Part shown: piece by piece, positions 26,197 through 36,118 of the stretch
How positions within the stretch are numbered: the stretch's first letter is position 1
Layout of the letters: each line of letters opens with the position of its first letter
Assembly (NCBI RefSeq): GCF_002933295.1
Contig: NZ_PSSW01000005.1
Coordinates: 310,001-374,000 of the forward strand
Source of the DNA: Marinobacter flavimaris
GTDB taxonomy: Bacteria; Pseudomonadota; Gammaproteobacteria; Pseudomonadales; Oleiphilaceae
Direction: 5' to 3'
Length of the DNA stretch: 64,000 nucleotides
Made by a program: the position numbers and the translations under genes
The notes under the pieces: model-generated
What the model was told of the DNA's origin: nothing
Databases searched by the model: none
Seen by the model: only the letters and a program-made list of their open reading frames with translations

Positions 26197-27081
26197 ATGG
26201 CCCGCAATGAACGCTCGGCGGTGGACCGCGAACCGGAACTGTCTTCCAGTGCGCCCGATAGAATGGTTGAGCTGGCGCGGTTTATTGAAAGCCGGCCGGA
26301 TGAGCGTCTGACACTCGAAGACATGGCGGCATTCATAGGGCTCTCGGCATCCCACGTGCAAAGGGCGTTCAAGAAAACCTTCGGAGTTTCGCCAAAGGCC
26401 TATCAGGATGCATTGCGCCTGAAGACATTCAAACAGGCCCTCAAGCATGGTCAAACGGTGACCGACGCCATATACGATGCCGGCTTTGGGTCGGTCAGTC
26501 GCGTTTACGGAAAGGCGGACCGACAGGTCGGCATGTCGCCGTCCCGTTACGGCAAGGGTGGGGAGGGTGAAACCATCACCCATGCCTGCCGGCAAACCTC
26601 ACTCGGCCTGTTGATGATGGCCGCCACCGATCAGGGCGTGTGTTTTGCCGAATTCGGGGATGACGAAGCGGCGCTTCAGGATCGATTGCAGAGAGAGTTT
26701 CCGAAGGCACGACTGGTTCCCTCTGAGGCAAAGGCATCGCCGGAGCTGGATGCCTGGATTGCCGCTCTGGACGAACACCTCAGCCAGAACACGCCTCGCC
26801 CGGATGTACCTCTGGATATCCGCGGCACCGCTTTCCAGACACGCGTCTGGAAACTCCTCCTGAGCGTCCGCGAAGGTGAGGTGGTGAGTTACACAGAGTT
26901 GGCAAAGCGACTGGGTGAGCCCAGAGCCGTTCGAGCTGTGGCCTCCGCTTGCGGGCGAAACCGCATCGCCGTGCTGATTCCCTGCCATCGGGTGCTGCGC
27001 AGTGACGGCTCCCTGGGCGGTTACCGTTGGGGGCTGGATCGTAAACGGCAACTGCTTGAGAGGGAACGTTCTGGTTCTTAA
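26197..27081 (+). CDS. Ada-like bifunctional regulator / methylated-DNA-protein cysteine methyltransferase
   Basis: A 294-residue protein. Residues about 20-110 form an AraC-type HTH (LTLEDMAAFIGLSASHVQRAF and VTDAIYDAGFGSVSRVYGKA). Residues about 125-290 form the O6-alkylguanine-DNA alkyltransferase, with acceptor cysteine in IPCHRV and SYTELAKRLGEPRAVRAVA. The N-terminal Cys4 zinc domain of E. coli Ada, which senses methyl phosphotriesters, is absent. It should therefore repair O6-methylguanine but sense alkylation differently. AAAGGAG stands before the ATG. Stand-alone gene. Confidence 0.92.
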   Translation: MARNERSAVDREPELSSSAPDRMVELARFIESRPDERLTLEDMAAFIGLSASHVQRAFKKTFGVSPKAYQDALRLKTFKQALKHGQTVTDAIYDAGFGSVSRVYGKADRQVGMSPSRYGKGGEGETITHACRQTSLGLLMMAATDQGVCFAEFGDDEAALQDRLQREFPKARLVPSEAKASPELDAWIAALDEHLSQNTPRPDVPLDIRGTAFQTRVWKLLLSVREGEVVSYTELAKRLGEPRAVRAVASACGRNRIAVLIPCHRVLRSDGSLGGYRWGLDRKRQLLERERSGS

Positions 27082-27105
27082 TCGTGAGCGTAACCCCAAA
27101 CAAAG

Positions 27106-27129
27106 CGAACCCCGGCTAACCGGGGTTCG
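27106..27129 (-). terminator. hairpin between convergent genes
   Basis: CGAACCCCGG and CCGGGGTTCG form a perfect 10-bp stem with a 4-base loop. The T-rich side (CTTTGTTTGGGG) lies downstream on the minus strand, favouring termination of the lipoprotein gene. A second smaller stem (GCCCG/CGGGC) is at 27143-27157. Confidence 0.75.
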
Positions 27130-27183
27130 TCAGTAATTCGAGAGCCCGCGTTACGGGCCCTGATTGAGCAGAAGCTACCTGCT

Positions 27184-28896
27184 TTACTGCGGCGCCTCAG
27201 TAACTTCAGTGATGAACATGAGATCCATGTCACCCTGATAAACCAGCGTGGTGTAGGGGCTGCTACCTTTAATCGGCAGGTAGGTCCATTCCGCACCGCC
27301 CTCCACGTAAGTGAGGGAGCCTGAAGTCAGGACGGACCAACCGTTGGTGTCGATTTGGTTTTGGTCGCCAGAGACATCAAAGTCCATGTAACCACTGCCA
27401 TCCTGGTTCAGCACCAGGTCAATGGTCGCGCTGTCCGGAGCATCCATGTTAAAGATGCCATCCTCGGCTGGCGTTCGGCCATCGATATCGGCAAAGCTGA
27501 GGGTCTGGGTAACCCCACCGATAAAGTCGTTGCCGCTGGCCTCGACGTAGACCTGCTTGGTATCGCCCTCGAAGTCCTTCAGCGTGACCGCATAGCGACC
27601 CAGGCGACGGAGGGTGAATGGCTCGCCTCCTTCAGCAACCGGAAGGTTGTCGGATAATGTGAGCTGTCCGGTCGGGTGGAGCTCCGCCGGACCATTGACG
27701 AAGCCATTTCCGCCGTCGTCTTTCGCTGGGTCGTCAAACAGTCCTCCAGGCCCGTCCAGTTCGGCCGATACTGAGGTTACCGCAAACGTGGAACCGTTGA
27801 AGCTGTAGGTGCCCCACTCGGAGGAAACCGCCTCAACGATGTCGCCGTCGTAAACTTCGCCATTGTCGTTGTGAACAATGACGTAGGTGCTGTCATCGAG
27901 AATGGTCAGCACGTTGTGACGATCGATTTGTTTCTGCTCGTTAAAACCTTCGCCGAGGTACCAGCTGCCGATCAGGCTGTCCTGGGTATTGCGCACGGCT
28001 TCAAACCGGACTTCTTCGCTTTCTTCGACAGACGTCAATACGAGTGCGCCGTCGCTCAGCTGCACTGTCCAGGTTGCGGGGGAGTTGCTGTCGATCAGAC
28101 CACCGCTGAGGTCTGACTCATCAACCAGAGTCAGGTCCAACTGACCGGAAGCACTGTCCCAGGTGTAGGTGCCGTACTCTGCACTGGCGGCCCGCTGGTC
28201 ACCGTCATCAGCTTTGGAGTGGGCAATAAGGTATTCACTGTCATTCAGGAACGTCAGCACGTTGACGTTGCCATTCGTTTCTTCAAAGACCCAGCTGCCA
28301 ACAAGATCGCCGGATTGGGAACTCTGGAAGTGATTAACCGCATCTTCCGTCGCGATCAGCGTCTTGCCGGTCGCGTTAATGGCAGTGTTGGCCTGGGTTT
28401 CGAAGTCTGTCTCGCTGACAGAGGGATCGAGATCAATGTCTTGCAAAGCGGTATGTACATCTTCCGTAATGGTGATGCCGTTGCTGGCATCGCCATCGGA
28501 ATCCAGGGTCTGCAGCAGACGCAGAATGTTCACGACAGTCTGGTCGGAACTCCAGTCGGTAGCACCGCTGCCCATGTCGGCCGGGGTGATGCGGCCGGTG
28601 GCTTCGACGGCCGGCAGGTCGATGCCGCCGATGCTGAAGACCACGGTATCGCCGGCTTCGTAATTGTACTCGCCCAGTGCGTTGGTTTGGCCGGATGTAC
28701 CGCTTGGAGAGGTGGTGTAATTGACGCCAGCAACTGCGGCATCCACGAACACGCCGGTTTCGGCTGTGGTGCTGGTGTCACCCGTGTCGTTGTTATCAAC
28801 AGCATCAGAAGAACCACCGCTGCTACCACCGCAGCCGGTCAGAATGAATGCAGAGGAAATGGCTGTCGCTAGAGTCAACTTCTTGAATTTGCTCAT
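27184..28896 (-). CDS. large surface lipoprotein with duplicated domain
   Basis: A 570-residue lipoprotein: the signal MSKFKKLTLATAISSAFILTGC ends in a lipobox LTGC with lipidated Cys22, followed by a low-complexity Gly/Ser/Asp/Thr linker. Residues about 48-110 form a carboxypeptidase-like or adhesin-type domain (FVDAAVAGVNYTTSPSG). Residues 199-255 and 309-370 are an internal duplication, each starting GSW and sharing NVLT-L-DS-Y-I--H and S-E-GTY. Acidic composition suits an exported protein of a marine, salt-adapted bacterium. No enzyme motif is visible; adhesion or cell-surface binding is a guess. Confidence 0.75.
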   Translation of the reverse strand: MSKFKKLTLATAISSAFILTGCGGSSGGSSDAVDNNDTGDTSTTAETGVFVDAAVAGVNYTTSPSGTSGQTNALGEYNYEAGDTVVFSIGGIDLPAVEATGRITPADMGSGATDWSSDQTVVNILRLLQTLDSDGDASNGITITEDVHTALQDIDLDPSVSETDFETQANTAINATGKTLIATEDAVNHFQSSQSGDLVGSWVFEETNGNVNVLTFLNDSEYLIAHSKADDGDQRAASAEYGTYTWDSASGQLDLTLVDESDLSGGLIDSNSPATWTVQLSDGALVLTSVEESEEVRFEAVRNTQDSLIGSWYLGEGFNEQKQIDRHNVLTILDDSTYVIVHNDNGEVYDGDIVEAVSSEWGTYSFNGSTFAVTSVSAELDGPGGLFDDPAKDDGGNGFVNGPAELHPTGQLTLSDNLPVAEGGEPFTLRRLGRYAVTLKDFEGDTKQVYVEASGNDFIGGVTQTLSFADIDGRTPAEDGIFNMDAPDSATIDLVLNQDGSGYMDFDVSGDQNQIDTNGWSVLTSGSLTYVEGGAEWTYLPIKGSSPYTTLVYQGDMDLMFITEVTEAPQ

Positions 28897-29133
28897 AATC
28901 CTGCCTTTTTTAAGAATCGATTGATTTGGCAGTTCGAAACTAGCATCGGGTTTGCATCAAGACATGCCCCATTTTGGGGATAAGGATGCACGGAATGGCC
29001 GGTTCCATGGTGTTTGTCGAGTCGGAGCTTTGGTAAGTGCTTTGAACCAATAGCGTTTTTGTCATCTGTAATTGTTTGTTGATCAAGTGTAAAAGCATCA
29101 AAACACTTGCAGATTTCGACGGAGGCTCTCGTG

Positions 29134-30318
29134 TCAGGCCAATGCCCGGACCAGCATGGACACCAGTTCGGTCTGTTTGCGATAGCCGTTTTTCGCCAGC
29201 AGGCTCTTGATATGTTGGCGGGCGGTGTGGATGGAAATCTGCTTTCTCTCGGCGACATCGCTGGCGCTCAGGCCCTGGGCCAGAAGAGCGGCGACAGCGG
29301 CTTCTGTCGGTGTGCAGTGGAAAAGTGCCTGCAGTCGTTCCTGGTCCGGTTCCAGTGAGGGGTCAAAACTGAACAGCTCTGCCAATACGCCGTTATTCTC
29401 GGCACTATCGGCGATCAGTGGCGTCAGACAGACGGCGATAGGTTCTTGGCCGCGACTGGTAAAGACGGTTTGTGACGAAAGAATGCCCTTGTGAGAGAGG
29501 ACAGTGCAGGTGGTGATGGCATCCTGAAGCTTGCGGGTCATCTGGCGGTCGGTGCTCTGCAGTCTCCCGGAATCGTTAATGGACATGCTCCCGCTGTTTT
29601 CCATAAGCGCATGGGCCGCGTCGTTTGCCTGCGCAACATTGCCCAGTGCATTGAAGACAATGAGCGGTTTTTTCACGTGGTTGAGTGCTGTCGCAAGGTT
29701 TTCATTGTCGCTGCGCGTCTCATACAGCTTCAGGTGCAGAGCAACAGCATTCTCGATATGAGGAGCCAACAGATTCATCTGCAGAAGTTCGTTATCGGTG
29801 TAGGGGCCGAACTCCTTGTGTCGGTTGGCCATGAACACCACGCTGTTCCCGTTTTCCTGTGTGACAAGCATCCCAGCACTATCGCCCATGCCGACCTGCT
29901 CGGCCCAGGCACGGCTTTCCGGGCCCAGAATATCGAGAATGGTGCGACTGGTATCACCGCGAAGAAATGAGTCGAACTGGCGTGGGGGAAGTTGGCGATA
30001 ACGGGTCAGGGCTTCATCCCGTTCAGGCAGATCACTGTTGATATACCACTCTTCAAACCCTTCCGGATAGCCAAATGTCCAGCCATAAACCATACGCTGT
30101 GGATTGCTCGACAGGCCGAGAATTCCACCTTGCAGGGCTTTGAAATGGTGTTTGAAAGCATCAAAGAAAGGCTGGAAGCCGGTGTTGTCATGTAGGCAAC
30201 GGTAAAGGGTGCTGACAAGCGTGTTATAGGCCTGAAGATCCTCACCTCCAAGCGAGGGGAAAGGGAAAGCGAGTTCTGTGTTGGAATCCGGAGAACCGGG
30301 AATACTGACGTTTGTCAC
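29134..30318 (-). CDS. LuxR-family HTH transcriptional regulator
   Basis: A 394-residue regulator with a large N-terminal sensory part (about 1-320, no receiver Asp pattern; one PAS-like stretch near KKPLIVFNALGNVAQANDAA) and a C-terminal LuxR HTH: CTPTEAAVAALLAQGLSASDVAERKQ and ISIHTARQHIKSLLAKNGY. The start is GTG at 30318 with AAGGAA upstream. It is a stand-alone gene between the lipoprotein and a TetR regulator. The ligand and targets are unknown; the neighbouring lipoprotein gene downstream is one possible target. Confidence 0.85.
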   Translation of the reverse strand: MTNVSIPGSPDSNTELAFPFPSLGGEDLQAYNTLVSTLYRCLHDNTGFQPFFDAFKHHFKALQGGILGLSSNPQRMVYGWTFGYPEGFEEWYINSDLPERDEALTRYRQLPPRQFDSFLRGDTSRTILDILGPESRAWAEQVGMGDSAGMLVTQENGNSVVFMANRHKEFGPYTDNELLQMNLLAPHIENAVALHLKLYETRSDNENLATALNHVKKPLIVFNALGNVAQANDAAHALMENSGSMSINDSGRLQSTDRQMTRKLQDAITTCTVLSHKGILSSQTVFTSRGQEPIAVCLTPLIADSAENNGVLAELFSFDPSLEPDQERLQALFHCTPTEAAVAALLAQGLSASDVAERKQISIHTARQHIKSLLAKNGYRKQTELVSMLVRALA

Positions 30319-30519
30319 AGCGACAAATTCCTTTTGAATAAATCACCAACGCCCTGCTAATGGGCGATATGGTGGGCGACATAAGTCTTGGCCAGTCCAG
30401 GAAGAAGTAAGGTTGCTCAGCGTTAGCTTAGCGGAGCAATGGAGCCAAAAATGTAAAATAAAGCAAAAGCTTTTGAGGTGCCAGGTACTGAAAAGCATTG
30501 GCTTGTTCGGAAGGGTAAA

Positions 30520-31134
30520 TCAGTTCATCTGGCCAAGCAGTCGCCAGAACTGTCTCTGGAAAAACGCCGTCTCCTGTTTCAGTGAAAACAGCTTCGGCGC
30601 AAACAGCCAGGTCTGGGTAATCCCCATCAGATAGGTGTAACTCAGCAGCCCCAGATCCTCAGGATCTTCCTGCGTACTGATCAGACCCCGCTCAGCGGCC
30701 TGGCCCACCAGATCCCGGAACATCGTAATAATCGACCTGGTCAACGCCCGTTCCCGCTTCAGCGTCCGGCTCATGGCATCGGTCAGTTCGGTCTTGTTCA
30801 GCAGAATCTCGAACGACTGGCGATATTTACGATCATTGGCCAGCAGGCCCAGCCAGCGCTCGATGAAATGGTCCATGGCCTCAATGGGCGTTTCCCGCAT
30901 GCCGGCACATTCCGCAACCAGCGCTTCCAGTGGTTCCTGGGAGTAAGCCAGCACGGCCTCGTACAAATCGTCCTTGTTCTCGAAATGCCAGTAGATTGGT
31001 CCACGACTACAACCGGCTTCTTTGGCGATACGACTCAAGGTTGTCAGTGAGTAACCGTCCCGGCTGAAGAGCTTCAGAGCAGCTTCCAGGACCGTTTGGC
31101 GTGTCTTTTCGGCATCTTCCTTGGTACGGCGCAT
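30520..31134 (-). CDS. TetR/AcrR-family transcriptional repressor
   Basis: A 204-residue regulator starting MRRTKEDAEKTRQTVLEAAL, with a typical TetR HTH: LTTLSRIAKEAGCSRGPIYWHFENKDDL. The N-terminus is very close to AcrR/TtgR-type efflux repressors, but no RND efflux genes lie beside it, so it may act elsewhere. I used the ATG at 31134; the frame extends upstream through the repeat at 31167-31282, which is not plausible coding sequence. Confidence 0.87.
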   Translation of the reverse strand: MRRTKEDAEKTRQTVLEAALKLFSRDGYSLTTLSRIAKEAGCSRGPIYWHFENKDDLYEAVLAYSQEPLEALVAECAGMRETPIEAMDHFIERWLGLLANDRKYRQSFEILLNKTELTDAMSRTLKRERALTRSIITMFRDLVGQAAERGLISTQEDPEDLGLLSYTYLMGITQTWLFAPKLFSLKQETAFFQRQFWRLLGQMN

Positions 31135-31166
31135 AGGTCTTTTTCTCGACGCTTCACTCAGGGTAT

Positions 31167-31282
31167 GGGGGTGTGGGCTGATGGCTTCTCCAAAACTGTG
31201 CGGAGCCATGGATGGCGGAGCCCAAGCGCCCCAGGGATGGGCCGAAGGAGCGTGTTTTGGAGAAGCCATCAGCCCACACCCA
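31167..31282. repeat. dispersed hairpin element with ANGGA loops, copy 2
   Basis: Arms GTGTGGGCTGATGGC-TTCTCCAAAAC at about 31171-31195 and its exact complement at 31254-31280 enclose the same core as copy 1: GCCA-TGGA-TGGC and CCCC-AGGGAT-GGG hairpins with extra GCGGAGC and AAGGAGC motifs. Arm sequences differ from copy 1 but remain complementary. It lies in the 3' region of the guanidine operon, 33 bases before the TetR start codon. Confidence 0.75.
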
Positions 31283-31297
31283 TGCTCCGAAGCCCAC

Positions 31298-31323
31298 AAA
31301 AAAGGGCACGACTAATCGTGCCC
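31298..31323 (-). terminator. intrinsic terminator of the guanidine carboxylase operon
   Basis: On the minus strand GGGCACGA and TCGTGCCC form a stem followed by TTTTTT, 30 bases after the binding-protein stop codon. Confidence 0.9.
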
Positions 31324-31353
31324 GATCCTAGCAGAGTTTTAGAAGACGATCGC

Positions 31354-32421
31354 TCAGATCTCCCCGTCTGCCGCCATCTGCATGTAGCTGTCGTTAAACC
31401 GAAGCTTCACATTACCGGTGTCACCCATGATCGACCCATCCGGAAACTCGATGCCGACAAAGTCCGGGCTCATGGCACCCTGACCCAGCAGCCCCTTCTC
31501 GAAGGAGAACTGGCGAACGCTGTCCATGGCGTCCAGGGCTTCATTGCTGTTAATGAAATCCACTGACATCTGCGGTTCCCAGAACATCTTCATACCGGCC
31601 AGTTGAGCCTCATAACCGGCCTGGTCGGTGCCGGAGAGCTCTCCGAGAAATGCTCGCGCTTCCTGACCTTCTTCACTATCGGAGGCGAGGATGTTCATGG
31701 TTTCGTACCAGGCACCTACAAGCGCCTTGCCCAGCTTCGGGTTGTCGGCCAGGGTTTCCGTGTTCACCAGCGTCAGATCCTTGATGTGACCCGGAATCTG
31801 ACTGGAATCGAACAATTTGGTCGCGCCCGGGTAGGCTTCCACTTCCGCCAGCAGCGGGTTCCAGGTAGCCACATGGCGGACATCGTCGGTCTGGAACGCG
31901 GAAACCAGATCGGCATCGGAAATGTTCACCACGCTCAGATCACGCTCTTCGAGACCGACGCTTGCCAGTGCCCGTGCCAGAAGATAGTGCGATACGGAGA
32001 GCTCAACCAGGTGAACGGTTTCACCCTCCAGCTCTTCGATGGTCTTGGCATCCTTGGATACGAGGCCGTCGTTACCATTGGAGTAGTCGCCCACGATAAG
32101 CGCAGTCGTGTCCACGCCGGAGGCGGCCGGAATCGACAGGCCATCCATGCTAGTGGCTACCACACCGTCAAACTGGCCGGCGGTGTACTGGTTGATGGAC
32201 TCGATGTAGTCGTTCACCTGCACGATATCCACCTCGATATCGTACTTGTCCGCCCACTTCTTCATGATTCCGTAGTCCTCGGCATACTGCCAGGGCACCC
32301 AGCCGGCATAGATGGTCCAGGCGATGCTGAAGGAATCCTTTTCCTGGGCCATTGCACCCATGGACAGGGAGGCCGTGAACAGACCGGCCGCCAGACGTTT
32401 GGTGATGTCGCGTGTATTCAT
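31354..32421 (-). CDS. ABC transporter substrate-binding protein of the guanidine/urea carboxylase system
   Basis: A 355-residue periplasmic binding protein of the NitT/TauT class, with signal peptide MNTRDITKRLAAGLFTASLSMGAMA. Features: SFSIAWTIYAGWVPWQYAEDYGIMKKW, FDGVVATSMDGLSIPAASGVDTTALIVGDYSNG and RHVATWNPLLAEVE. Family members sit with urea carboxylase-type genes. It is the last gene of the operon under riboswitch copy 2; no permease or ATPase follows, so it probably serves the pair at 19368-20968, itself under a guanidine riboswitch. I chose the ATG at 32421 (signal peptide begins there), 70 bases after the carboxylase stop. Confidence 0.9.
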   Translation of the reverse strand: MNTRDITKRLAAGLFTASLSMGAMAQEKDSFSIAWTIYAGWVPWQYAEDYGIMKKWADKYDIEVDIVQVNDYIESINQYTAGQFDGVVATSMDGLSIPAASGVDTTALIVGDYSNGNDGLVSKDAKTIEELEGETVHLVELSVSHYLLARALASVGLEERDLSVVNISDADLVSAFQTDDVRHVATWNPLLAEVEAYPGATKLFDSSQIPGHIKDLTLVNTETLADNPKLGKALVGAWYETMNILASDSEEGQEARAFLGELSGTDQAGYEAQLAGMKMFWEPQMSVDFINSNEALDAMDSVRQFSFEKGLLGQGAMSPDFVGIEFPDGSIMGDTGNVKLRFNDSYMQMAADGEI

Positions 32422-32491
32422 GGTGTCTCTCCTCGGGCCTTGCCCGTGTTTGCAGGTTTGGTCTTTCTTCAGTTTTTTGGGGTTGCTGGCA

Positions 32492-35400
32492 TTACTCGGT
32501 AATCTCTTCGACAATCACGACCGGCGTTCCGGGCGAGACCGCCTGTCCCGCTTCCCGGCGCACGTCTACCACGCGTCCGGTTACGGGGCTCAGTAATTCG
32601 ATTTCCATTTTCATGGATTCAATAACCGCCACCGGCCGCTGGGCATCGATGGTGTCGCCTGGCTTGACCAGGCACTCCCAGAGGTTACCGGCTACGTGGC
32701 TTTCCACCGCGTGCTGGCCTGCTGGCAGGTTGGCAATGTCGTCTTCGCCGGTGTCCTCGATCGGTGCTTCGGAGCTGAAGTTGATTTGGCCCGACTCGAT
32801 CCAGCGCTGCAGCTCCTCATCGAAGGCCCGTTTGCGCTTGGCTGTGAAGGTCTGAATTTCGTCGTCGTTGTTCGCCAGAAACTGCTCGTAGTCCTTCAGA
32901 TTGAAGCGGGTTTCCTCGACCTTTATCGGGTAGTCGCCATTGGGAAAGTCCCGCCGGATTTGTTGCAGTTCTTCGGCACGGACCTCGTAGAAGCGCACCT
33001 GGTCAAAGAAACGGAGCAGCCAGGGCTTGCCGGGCTCGAACAGGTCGGTCGTGCGGTAGCGGTTCCACATCTGCAGGGTGCGACCAACAAACTGGTAACC
33101 GCCCGGGCCTTCCATGCCGTAGATGCACAGGTAGGCGCCGCCGATGCCTACGGAATTTTCCGCGGTCCAGGTCCGGGCCGGGTTGTATTTGGTGGTCACC
33201 AGCCGGTGCCGGGGATCCAGCGGGGTAGCGACCGGCGCGCCCAGATAAACGTCGCCCAGGCCCATCACCAGATAGGTTGCCTCGAAAAGCGTCTTTTTTA
33301 CCTCATCGATGCCGTCCAGTCCGTTGATGCGGCGGATGAACTCCAGGTTGCTCGGGCACCAGGGGGCATCCTTGCGCACCGACTGCATGTATTTCGCGAT
33401 GGCGGTCTGGCAGGCTTCGTCATCCCAGGACAGGGGCAAATGAACGATGCGCGCGGGCACATCCCACTCGGGCTGTTTTTCCAGTTCCTTTTCGGCGCCG
33501 ATCAGCAGATCCAGCAGCGTGCGCTGGTTCAGTTTCTGGCTATCGTAATGCACCTGCAGGGATCGGATGCCGGGGGTCAGTTCCAGAATGGCATCGTGAT
33601 TCTGCTCGCGCAGCCACAGCATCAGCGCATGGGCGCGGAAGCGCAATCGGATATCCAGCTCCATTGGGCCGTATTCCACCAGCACGTAGTTGTCGCCGGC
33701 GGCCCGATAAACCACGCCGGTTTCGTGTTCATCGTCACTGAGTGACGCCAGAATCGGAGAGGTTGGCGTGATCGGTTTGATATGGGCGGTCGCTGCGGTC
33801 AGGGTGGCGATGGACTCGTCGAGGGCTTCCCGCAGGGCCACAGCCTGGTCCTGACTTACCGGAACAAATCTAACCTTGTCACCGGCTTTCAGCTGGCCCA
33901 GTTTCCACAGGTCAGCGCTGATGACCGTCACCGGGCAGACAAAGCCGCCCAGGCTGGGGCCATCGGGACCGAGAATCACCGGCATATCGCCGGTGAAATC
34001 CACGGTGCCCACGGCGTAAGCGTTGTCGTGAATGTTGGACGGATGCATGCCGGCCTCTCCGCCGTCACTGCGTGCCCACTGCGGTTTCGGGCCAATAAGT
34101 CGTACGCCGGTGCGGCTCGAGTTGTAGTGAATCTCCCAATCGCTGGCGAAGAAGGTGTCAATATCTTCGTCAGTAAAATAATCCGGCGCGCCATGAGGCC
34201 CATAGGTAACGTGCAGTTTCCAGGTCTTGCCGATGGTCGGTTTAAGTTCTGCTGGCAACGTGGTCAGGGGGGCAGGTTCCGAATCTGCCAGCGCCAGCAC
34301 ATCGCCGGCCCGCAAGGCGCGACCACAGTGGCCGCCAAACTGGCCAAGGGTAAAGGTGCTGCAGGAGGTCAGATACTCGGGGCAGTCCAGCCCACCGCGG
34401 AACAGCATGTAGGCCCGGGCGCCGTCCGCCGTGGTGGCGCCCAGCTTCAGGGTAGCGCCGGCGGGCACGTCGATCACCTGCCAGGAAGCCATGGGCTGAT
34501 CATCCAGTGTGGCGTCCAGCTGGGCGCCCGTCAGCGCAATCTGGGTGGCGCGGTTGAAAGTGAGCACCGGCCCCTTAAGGGTGATTTCCAGGCCTGGAGC
34601 CCCTTCCGGATTACCCAGCAGTCGATTGCCAAGCCGGAACGAATAATTGTCGAAAGGACCCGACGGTGGTACGCCAATTTCCCAGTAGCCGATGCGCCCG
34701 GGGTAGTCCTGGATGGTGGTCAGGGTGCCGCCACTGAGCACATCCACGGTGGCCGGCTGGTAATCGAATTCGTTCAGGGTTCGAGTAAACAGTCTGCCCT
34801 CGGCAAAGCGTGGGTCGTCCAGCACCTGGTGCACGTATTTCAGGTTGGTCTCGATGCCATAGAGCTGACTGTCGTCGAGTGCCTGCATCAACCGCTGACG
34901 GGCAGACTCGCGATCGGCCTCATGCACAATCACCTTGGCGAGCATGGGATCATAGAGCGGCGACACCTCTGTGCCCGGCTGAATCCAGGTATCGATTCGC
35001 AGGCCATCCTCGTCGGGCCAGGCCACGTTGGTGAGCAGACCGGCGCCGGGCTGGAAATCCTTGTTGGGGTCTTCCGCATAGATCCGGGCCTGGATGGCGT
35101 GGCCAGAAGGCGCAAGTTTGCTGCCCAGTTTCGCCAGGTCGGGCAGGGTGCCTGCGCCCAGTTCCACCATCCATCGGACCAGGTCTACGCCATAAACCTG
35201 CTCGGTCACACCGTGCTCCACCTGTAAGCGGGTATTCACTTCCAGGAAGTAGAACTCGGTGGTGTCCGGGTCGTAGATAAACTCCACGGTGCCGGCGCTG
35301 CGGTAGCCCATGCTTTCACCCAGCTGACGGGCTGTCGCGTGCATGCGGGAGCGGACGTCGTCAGATAGCCCTGGCGCCGGAGCTTCCTCGATCACTTTTT

Positions 35401-36118
35401 GGTTGCGACGCTGGGCCGAGCAGTCACGCTCGCCCAGTGCCAGCACCTGACCTTCGCCATTGCCAAACAGCTGCACTTCCACATGGCGGGCGTGTTCCAC
35501 GAATTTTTCCAGGAACACGCCGCTGTTGCTAAAGTTGTTCTGGCTCAGGCGCTGGACCGACTCGAAGCTCTTGCTGAGATCGTCCGGGCCGTAGCAGCGG
35601 GACATGCCAATGCCGCCACCGCCGGCGGTGCTTTTCAGCATCACCGGGTAGCCGATGGTGTCGGCGGCTTTTAGCGCTTCCTCCAGATTAGTCAGCAAGC
35701 CGCTGCCTGGTAGCAGTGGTACGCCGGCGCTTTCAGCCAGTGACCGTGCCGTATGCTTGAGACCGAATTGCTCCATCTGCTCGGGTGTCGGGCCCAGGAA
35801 GACCACGCCTTCGGCGTCACAGCGTCGGGCAAAATCGGCGTTTTCGCTCAGGAAGCCGTAGCCGGGGTGGATGGCGCCGGCACCGCTCTTGCGGATTACC
35901 TCGAACAGTTTGTCCTGATCCAGGTAAGTGGTCGCTGCCGGGCCGTCTCCCAGGGAATACGCCTCGTCCGCCTGCCGTACGTGAAGCGAATCGGAATCCG
36001 CTTCGGCGTAGACGGCAACCGAGGTCAGCCCCATGTCACGCAGCGTGCGAATAACCCGGCAGGCGATGGCGCCGCGGTTGGCGATCAGGACCTTTGAGAA
36101 TCTGCCGCTCAGCTCCAT
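32492..36118 (-). CDS. guanidine carboxylase (urea carboxylase family)
   Basis: A 1208-residue biotin-dependent carboxylase. Residues about 1-450 are biotin carboxylase ([33 protein letters not shown] and [16 protein letters not shown]). Residues about 470-1070 are the KipA/KipI-type carboxyltransferase. The last 75 residues are a biotinyl domain with Lys1170 in ESMKMEI. The family was named urea carboxylase, but members linked to a guanidine-I riboswitch and paired with DUF1989 subunits carboxylate guanidine with ATP and bicarbonate. Both features are present here, so I call guanidine as the substrate. It overlaps the upstream DUF1989 gene by ten bases. Allophanate hydrolase, the usual last step, is not in the window. 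Confidence 0.92.
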   Translation of the reverse strand: MELSGRFSKVLIANRGAIACRVIRTLRDMGLTSVAVYAEADSDSLHVRQADEAYSLGDGPAATTYLDQDKLFEVIRKSGAGAIHPGYGFLSENADFARRCDAEGVVFLGPTPEQMEQFGLKHTARSLAESAGVPLLPGSGLLTNLEEALKAADTIGYPVMLKSTAGGGGIGMSRCYGPDDLSKSFESVQRLSQNNFSNSGVFLEKFVEHARHVEVQLFGNGEGQVLALGERDCSAQRRNQKVIEEAPAPGLSDDVRSRMHATARQLGESMGYRSAGTVEFIYDPDTTEFYFLEVNTRLQVEHGVTEQVYGVDLVRWMVELGAGTLPDLAKLGSKLAPSGHAIQARIYAEDPNKDFQPGAGLLTNVAWPDEDGLRIDTWIQPGTEVSPLYDPMLAKVIVHEADRESARQRLMQALDDSQLYGIETNLKYVHQVLDDPRFAEGRLFTRTLNEFDYQPATVDVLSGGTLTTIQDYPGRIGYWEIGVPPSGPFDNYSFRLGNRLLGNPEGAPGLEITLKGPVLTFNRATQIALTGAQLDATLDDQPMASWQVIDVPAGATLKLGATTADGARAYMLFRGGLDCPEYLTSCSTFTLGQFGGHCGRALRAGDVLALADSEPAPLTTLPAELKPTIGKTWKLHVTYGPHGAPDYFTDEDIDTFFASDWEIHYNSSRTGVRLIGPKPQWARSDGGEAGMHPSNIHDNAYAVGTVDFTGDMPVILGPDGPSLGGFVCPVTVISADLWKLGQLKAGDKVRFVPVSQDQAVALREALDESIATLTAATAHIKPITPTSPILASLSDDEHETGVVYRAAGDNYVLVEYGPMELDIRLRFRAHALMLWLREQNHDAILELTPGIRSLQVHYDSQKLNQRTLLDLLIGAEKELEKQPEWDVPARIVHLPLSWDDEACQTAIAKYMQSVRKDAPWCPSNLEFIRRINGLDGIDEVKKTLFEATYLVMGLGDVYLGAPVATPLDPRHRLVTTKYNPARTWTAENSVGIGGAYLCIYGMEGPGGYQFVGRTLQMWNRYRTTDLFEPGKPWLLRFFDQVRFYEVRAEELQQIRRDFPNGDYPIKVEETRFNLKDYEQFLANNDDEIQTFTAKRKRAFDEELQRWIESGQINFSSEAPIEDTGEDDIANLPAGQHAVESHVAGNLWECLVKPGDTIDAQRPVAVIESMKMEIELLSPVTGRVVDVRREAGQAVSPGTPVVIVEEITE

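Noticed and set aside
26102..26311. 69-residue frame starting at the end of the Crp/Fnr gene
   Set aside because: It overlaps the Ada-like start out of frame and has no motif.
31135..31299. N-terminal extension of the TetR regulator
   Set aside because: The extension is read through the dispersed repeat; conserved TetR sequence begins at MRRTKED.
33782..35227. 481-residue open frame on the plus strand inside the carboxylase gene
   Set aside because: High-GC shadow of a clearly homologous biotin carboxylase/carboxyltransferase on the other strand.
32492..36118. Reading the biotin carboxylase as a true urea carboxylase
   Set aside because: Guanidine-I riboswitch, DUF1989 pair and missing fused allophanate hydrolase favour guanidine carboxylase.
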